From NCBI GenBank assembly GCA_009809945.1, contig WTPW01002266.1, positions 1 to 64,000 of the forward strand: a stretch of 64,000 nt of DNA. Direction: 5' to 3'. Source of the stretch: Gigaspora margarita (Eukaryota > Glomeromycota > Glomeromycetes > Diversisporales > Gigasporaceae). Both the position numbers and the translations under genes were made by a program. This document shows positions 59,368 to 64,000 of the stretch, piece after piece. The notes below the pieces were generated by a model. That model did not search any database. It saw only the letters and a program-made list of their open reading frames with translations, and had not been told where the DNA came from. Within the stretch, counting starts at the first letter, position 1. Each line of letters begins with the position of its first letter.

Positions 59368-60508
59368 TGGGCGGATTTGACTCCATTCAATATTGTCACA
59401 AAATTCGATTTTGTTACACATGATGATCAAAACATGATAATTAACCAATCAAATTAATAAATGTGATATTTGCATGACACGTCAATCAAAACGTGATCAA
59501 AAATGTGATTGCCAACCAATCAAATTAATACAGTAATAAAGATCAATATTAATATACGAATAAATCATTTATTATCAAATTTTATTAGGTATTTTTTTTT
59601 ATTAGTGAAGTTTATTTTTAGTAATTAATAATTAATTATATTTTAAAACAGCAATTCTATTCTATTTTTTCCGTCATCACCACCTTTACTAGAGTGTTTA
59701 GTTTAAAAACAATGTCATATACGCGTTTGATCTAAATCAAATCTACGTTGGTGATTAGCTTCTATAAATTAATTAACACACAAGACATAACAAATAAAGT
59801 ATTAGAATTATTATAATTAAATTAATTTGTTAAACAATATTATAAAGTTCTTCAAAATTAAACTTATCTACAACGTTTGACATCTTTTTTGTCAACTAAT
59901 TTTGATAAATATCTAGTAGACTATGATAATTTTCAGAGATTAATAAGAATCAACATTATTATAAAGTAAAAAAATAATCAAAATTGGTATTTTTTTAGTA
60001 GTGAACCGTTATATTCACAAAAAGTATGTCAAAGTCTATAAATAAGTTACCTGGGAAGGTTCTAACTATATTTTTACGCGACGAACCTTTCAGCATTGTC
60101 ACTAGTAAGAGTTATGCCTGTTTTGGGATCTTGAAAAACTATTTTGGGATCTTTGAAGCTAAGGTCTTGTTGAATGTAAATATGAAAATTTTATATTACA
60201 ATATTGAACCTATTCTGTGTTCTTTACAATATTTGTTACGTACTACACAATGTCTTGCATGGCGAACCTTCGGCATTTGTTACTAGTAGAAGTCGCACCT
60301 ATTTTAGGATCTTGAAAAATGATTTTAGGATCTTTGAAATTAAGGTCTTGCCGAATGTAAATATAAAATTTCAGACTATAGTATATTTAGAAAAAAAGGT
60401 ACAGGTTGTTTTTACGTAGCCCTATATTTACTATGTATTCAATAAAAATCAACCAATCAACGTTGGATTTGCAATAATCACATTTTTGTGATCGGTCAAA
60501 TCCGCCCA
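59368..60508. mobile_element. TA-flanked element with TGGGCGGATTTGAC ends
   Basis: The ends TGGGCGGATTTGAC and GTCAAATCCGCCCA are exact inverted repeats flanked by TA (59366-59367, 60509-60510). CACATTTTTGTGATC-like words lie inside both ends. It carries the two tandem frames at 60026-60419. It is nested in the 57506-60857 element. Confidence 0.83.
60026..60419 (+). CDS. tandem repeat protein fragment in a nested element
   Basis: Two overlapping frames (60026-60286 and 60204-60419) encode two versions of one ~38-residue module, FVTSxSxxxFxILKNxFxIF followed by ExKVLxNVNxK. They correspond to a DNA direct repeat with a ~180-bp period (about 60083-60200 and 60268-60380). I recall this module recurring in Rhizophagus hypothetical proteins, but it has no named domain and no known function. 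The frames belong to the element at 59368-60508. They may be real small proteins of that element or merely translated repeat DNA. The break between frames suggests decay. Confidence 0.35.
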
Positions 60509-60858
60509 TATGTTTTTTTTGCTAAAAAAAAAGTGTAGTTTCATAGTCAAAATTTTAAGTTAGAAACGATTTTTTAAAAAAAGGTTGTTTCGTTTCGATT
60601 TCTCGTTACAGTTGATCCTGCATCCCGATTGGTCGATCAGGGGAGACAATGCGATAAATGATAACCGCTGTTCTAAAAAAAAACTGGTAATCTACATAAA
60701 AACTTTGGGTCGGGTCGGGTTGGGTCGGGTTAATTCACAACCCGAACCCGACCCGAACCTGACCCGAAACTTTCAGGTCAAAATTTTCTAACCTGTACCC
60801 GACCCGACCCGAAATTTCGGGTCGGAGTTCGGGTTGACCTGACCCGATTCGGAGAACT

Positions 60859-63351
60859 ACACGTTACTATTATTGAATTTGTTATTGCAGTATAATATTT
60901 TTTCGATTGGTGGGGATTAAAAAATAATAGGTATCGATTAAGAATCTACAAATTTTGCTATTGTCTGGACTTAATTTCCTCCGCTCTGTTCCGGAAATCA
61001 TACTATTCCATTTTTGTCCCACATACAATTATATTTTTTTCATTGTCTATAACTATTGTACTGTTCTAAAATTTTATCTTTATCTGTATTTCCCTTTTTC
61101 TATTTTGTTATATCTCTACATATGATACATTGAAGAAAGCGGTGAAGCCCAAAACAATCAATTTAAAGAAATTAAGATTTATTATTACCATATAAGTTAT
61201 CTAAACTGATGCCGATCGAAGCCTTTTTATATCTTATATCGACGCGCATACCAAATTGTAAACATCAGTTAAATCATCTTCGGACGTAACCCGTTACACT
61301 TAGATTTTATCCCAACACCAACTTAGGTTTTCTGCTGTCGTGATCTTGAAACATGAGATGTCAGTAGGCTTTGTCCGATAAAGATATTCGTTATGTTATC
61401 AGGAAGCATCTGATTCTTGTTGAGAAGAGATCCTTTGACAGGAATTCCGCCCTTTATAGGTCCAATCGTGAAGATCCCAAAGGCGGGCAAACAAAAAGCG
61501 TTTAATTATTATATAAATTCTGTTAGCATGACAAAGAGTTATTAAGAGATGGATATGAGCCAAAAAGAGCGAATTTTCGGGATGGATACCCGATTAATCG
61601 TGGAGGATTTTATTGGTGTTTTGGGAAAGTGAACTCTTTGTAGAAATAAATTGATCAACAAAAGAAAGTAGTGCTTACAATTGAGTAATTTAATTAATTT
61701 ATGTACATCGAATAATGTATTTAGGGACTCAAATTTTGTCTCAATAAAGTTTTCTTTAGATTCTACCACTTAAATAAATCAAAATGCATTTATACTTTAT
61801 TTATCGAATTCTCATCTTTATTACACTTGTTCTATAGTTACTTTATCATGAATACATTTTTACGATCGTACATAATTGTCGTAATTAATTGTTCTATCGC
61901 ATACGTCATTGTTTAACTATTCGATCTATCACGTTTTACTGCATCAAATGTCTTAGATCAATCCAAGAATTAATCCATCATACCAATTAATCAACCGATC
62001 TATCGTATTAATTTATAGCCCATAACAATTTATTATTTTCTGCAAGCCTTCATCCCTTATCTCCTCCTTCTATTGATAATAATCCAACATTTCTTTCACT
62101 CAGTCTTCTAAGTTACCATCCTGAGTTACCTTAGCTACCGGACGTTCTTCCGATTCGATAGCAACACTTGTACATATTATTTTATCATCTAGCTTTTTAA
62201 TAAACACAAAGAATAAGCGAACTAATAGATCCAGAAATTCCTGTTGTAAGGACCGTTTCACCATTTACAATTTCATATTTTTCATTTACAACTTCGTGTT
62301 AATTCCATTAATGCGCTTACGGACGGAAAATTATATATTTTACTATTTGTATCTTTGAATATATAAATTTACTTCAGTTTTAAGTTCTTGTTCGCTCATA
62401 TTGATTTTGTAAAATGCTATTTTGATAATTCTTCTTTCAAATAATTTGTAAGACTTTGAACTATATTATATTCAAAAATTATAGTATGAGGAAGGTTTAT
62501 AACTGAAAATTGTTTTTGAAGAAATGCCTCGTAGTTTTGTTGCAGATAGAGGGTCTAAACTGAGAGCAAAAAATGAAGTTTCTTATTTCGACTTTGCAGC
62601 AGCAGTACGGGTTCAAGGATCTTTTTGCTGCAAGGGCAGTGCAAAAGCCCCTTGTTTCGGCTTCGGTAGCTGTAGCAGCAGTTTAAAGATGGTTTATTAA
62701 CTGGTGGGATTTAAAAGCAAATCATGCTCACAAATCATGTTCGTAATTCACAAATACTTATTCGTAAATACTTATTTAGCTTACCCTTTCATTCACATTG
62801 ATTTAGTCTGCGAGTATAAAAACAGCAAATCATGTTCATCATTTAAGTTAATAAATACTTATTTACCATTGCCTAATACCCTTCAAAATCATTTCATTCG
62901 GTAAGTGAATATAAAGATGATTTATTAATCTATGGAATCAAGGCAAAATTATGATCGCAGATAATTATAGCACGTAACAATGGGGTATTCGGTTAACTAA
63001 GTAAATAAAACTATATGTAGTATCATATAAAAATAGATTAATTTAGTGATCAGATTATTAATCAATTTATATATATATTTCGATAGTAAAAAATGACTTA
63101 CATGTTTTTAGATGTCCAGAACGAACAACTTTACTTTTTTCAATAATTTCTGCGTAAATCTATTTTTAATTACACCTATAACAAAGTTACGTTGAAATAT
63201 TTAACGTTAATATTTAAATTTCAAGTAGACTCTTTATAAAAATTCTGCTTCATATCGTGTACTATTCAAAAAATAGATATTTTCATTGTAGGCAAAAAAT
63301 TTAATACTAAAACATGAAATTTTTTAACGTAACATTGTTCTTCCGGATCGA
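60859..63351. other. gene-free stretch before the edge gene
   Basis: No gene is supported. The 75-codon minus-strand frame at 61542-61769 has no recognisable feature. The GYGAGTATAAA motif recurs near 62810 and as GTAAGTGAATATAAA near 62900. CGAACAACTTTACTTTTTT at 63130 resembles an arm motif of the fold-back elements. Confidence 0.4.
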
Positions 63352-63894
63352 TTGTTAAATTTACTAAATTTAATTACCCCAAAATGGAATGAATTTGGGC
63401 CTCAACATCTAAATTTAGTAAATTTTTTCCTAAAATGGGAATCTACAGATCGAACAAGCTCGACAAGCGGCTCAAAAAGCTTAGAGAAACGTTTCAATAC
63501 TTCACTCAATAAAGTCATTGAACAAATAACAAGTCAGTTGGCTGTAATGAATCAAGAGCAGCTTATTACCGTTTGTCAAATGTTATCTGAATTTTTAGAC
63601 AATAAGTCTGTAAATGACAATGAATCAGAAAAATATAATAATGTTATAACCAAAGAAGAACAACGGAGAAATCACTTGATTGCTTTAATGCAAAACTTAT
63701 CTAGTGAAGAAGTATTTGTGGCAAATCATCTTATTACACTATACGTCATCCAAAAGGTTCTGATAAAGACAAACTTATATCCCCGTATCTTCAAAAAAAA
63801 GCATATAAATATATTACTGATAACTTTTTATAAGCACCATTCATCAAAAGAGTCTTTACAAAATACAAACGGCAAACTAGTACTTGAGAATTAA
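63352..63894 (+). CDS. hypothetical protein, possibly partial
   Basis: The open frame has 180 codons and begins at TTG, so the true start may be an upstream exon or the ATG at 63384 (MNEFGPQHLNL). The composition is less biased than that of random AT-rich frames: a Ser/Thr-rich segment (STDRTSSTSGSKSLEKR), then a likely helical part (NKVIEQITSQLAVMNQEQLI, CQMLSEFLDN), then an acidic/polar linker. After about 63710 the next frame looks more protein-like (YYTIRHPKGSDKDKLISPYL, QKKAYKYITDN), and KTQSLGARTRNLYNQKSHQR appears near 63930. An intron or frameshift is therefore likely and the gene may continue past the window end. I do not recognise the family. Confidence 0.45.
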   Translation: MLNLLNLITPKWNEFGPQHLNLVNFFLKWESTDRTSSTSGSKSLEKRFNTSLNKVIEQITSQLAVMNQEQLITVCQMLSEFLDNKSVNDNESEKYNNVITKEEQRRNHLIALMQNLSSEEVFVANHLITLYVIQKVLIKTNLYPRIFKKKHINILLITFYKHHSSKESLQNTNGKLVLEN

Positions 63895-64000
63895 AGGCTC
63901 CAACGGCAGAACAAGAAATTAATTGTAAAAACACAATCACTTGGAGCTCGAACCAGAAATTTATATAATCAAAAGTCTCATCAACGAACAATACCAGATA

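Larger units (their letters stand above)
57506..60857. mobile_element. TA-flanked element hosting two nested elements
   Basis: The outer ends GTGCTCCGAA and TTCGGAGAAC are inverted and flanked by TA (57504-57505, 60858-60859). Next to them are GC-rich subterminal tracts of CCCGAACCTGACCC and GGGTCGGGT words (57530-57572, 60708-60850). Deeper arms also pair (CCTGATCGACCAATT near 59232 with ATTGGTCGATCAGG near 60629). Tandem ~45-bp units with GCGTGACCTTAGATGTGA lie at 57620-57814 and continue after the first nested element at 59160. No outer transposase is present. Confidence 0.78.

Noticed and set aside
61285..61296. CCCGTTACA as an LTR end like that of the solo LTR
   Set aside because: No matching TGTAACG start within a reasonable distance upstream.

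Overview
This window looks like nuclear DNA of an arbuscular mycorrhizal fungus (Glomeromycotina, Rhizophagus-like). It is very AT-rich, has short eukaryotic introns and is packed with transposable elements. It carries a tandem family of genes fusing Sel1 repeats to a protein kinase, an expansion known from Rhizophagus. The assignment is inference from sequence character and remembered families, not a database match.

Layout. 0-5 kb: fold-back (palindromic) elements, one with a second element nested inside, then a ~45-bp minisatellite. 5.3-8.5 kb (minus): a decayed multi-exon gene with a THAP-like C2CH zinc finger at the N terminus and a RING-like Cys/His segment at the C terminus. 8.6-14.5 kb: small inverted-repeat elements in gene-free DNA. 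14.56-16.19 kb: a complete but dead Tc1-like element. 16.6-22.85 kb: a LINE remnant with endonuclease but no reverse transcriptase, broken by a hAT-like and a pogo-like insertion. 23.3-24.3 kb: a 1-kb fold-back element. 25.37-25.76 kb (minus): a fragment of a Helitron-associated DUF6570 protein. 27.7-39.0 kb: three Sel1-repeat/kinase paralogs in the same orientation. The middle one (33281-35242, one 81-bp intron) is intact; the outer two are pseudogenes. The third has taken a TTAA-flanked fold-back element in its intron and a solo LTR in its kinase exon. 39.5-47.9 kb: a full-length, inactive Ty3/gypsy LTR retrotransposon holding two related hAT-like MITEs, one with an assembly gap. 48-57 kb: gene-free repeats, several MITEs and a second copy of the palindrome-array element. 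57.5-60.86 kb: an element containing two further nested elements. 63.35 kb to the end: a hypothetical coding region running towards the edge.

The only locus I would call a functional gene with confidence is the Sel1-kinase gene at 33281-35242. Nearly everything else is mobile DNA or its debris. The value of the window lies in its readable insertion history: exact target-site duplications, empty sites visible in paralogs, and multi-level nesting. I found no CRISPR array, rRNA, convincing tRNA or clearly new functional system.
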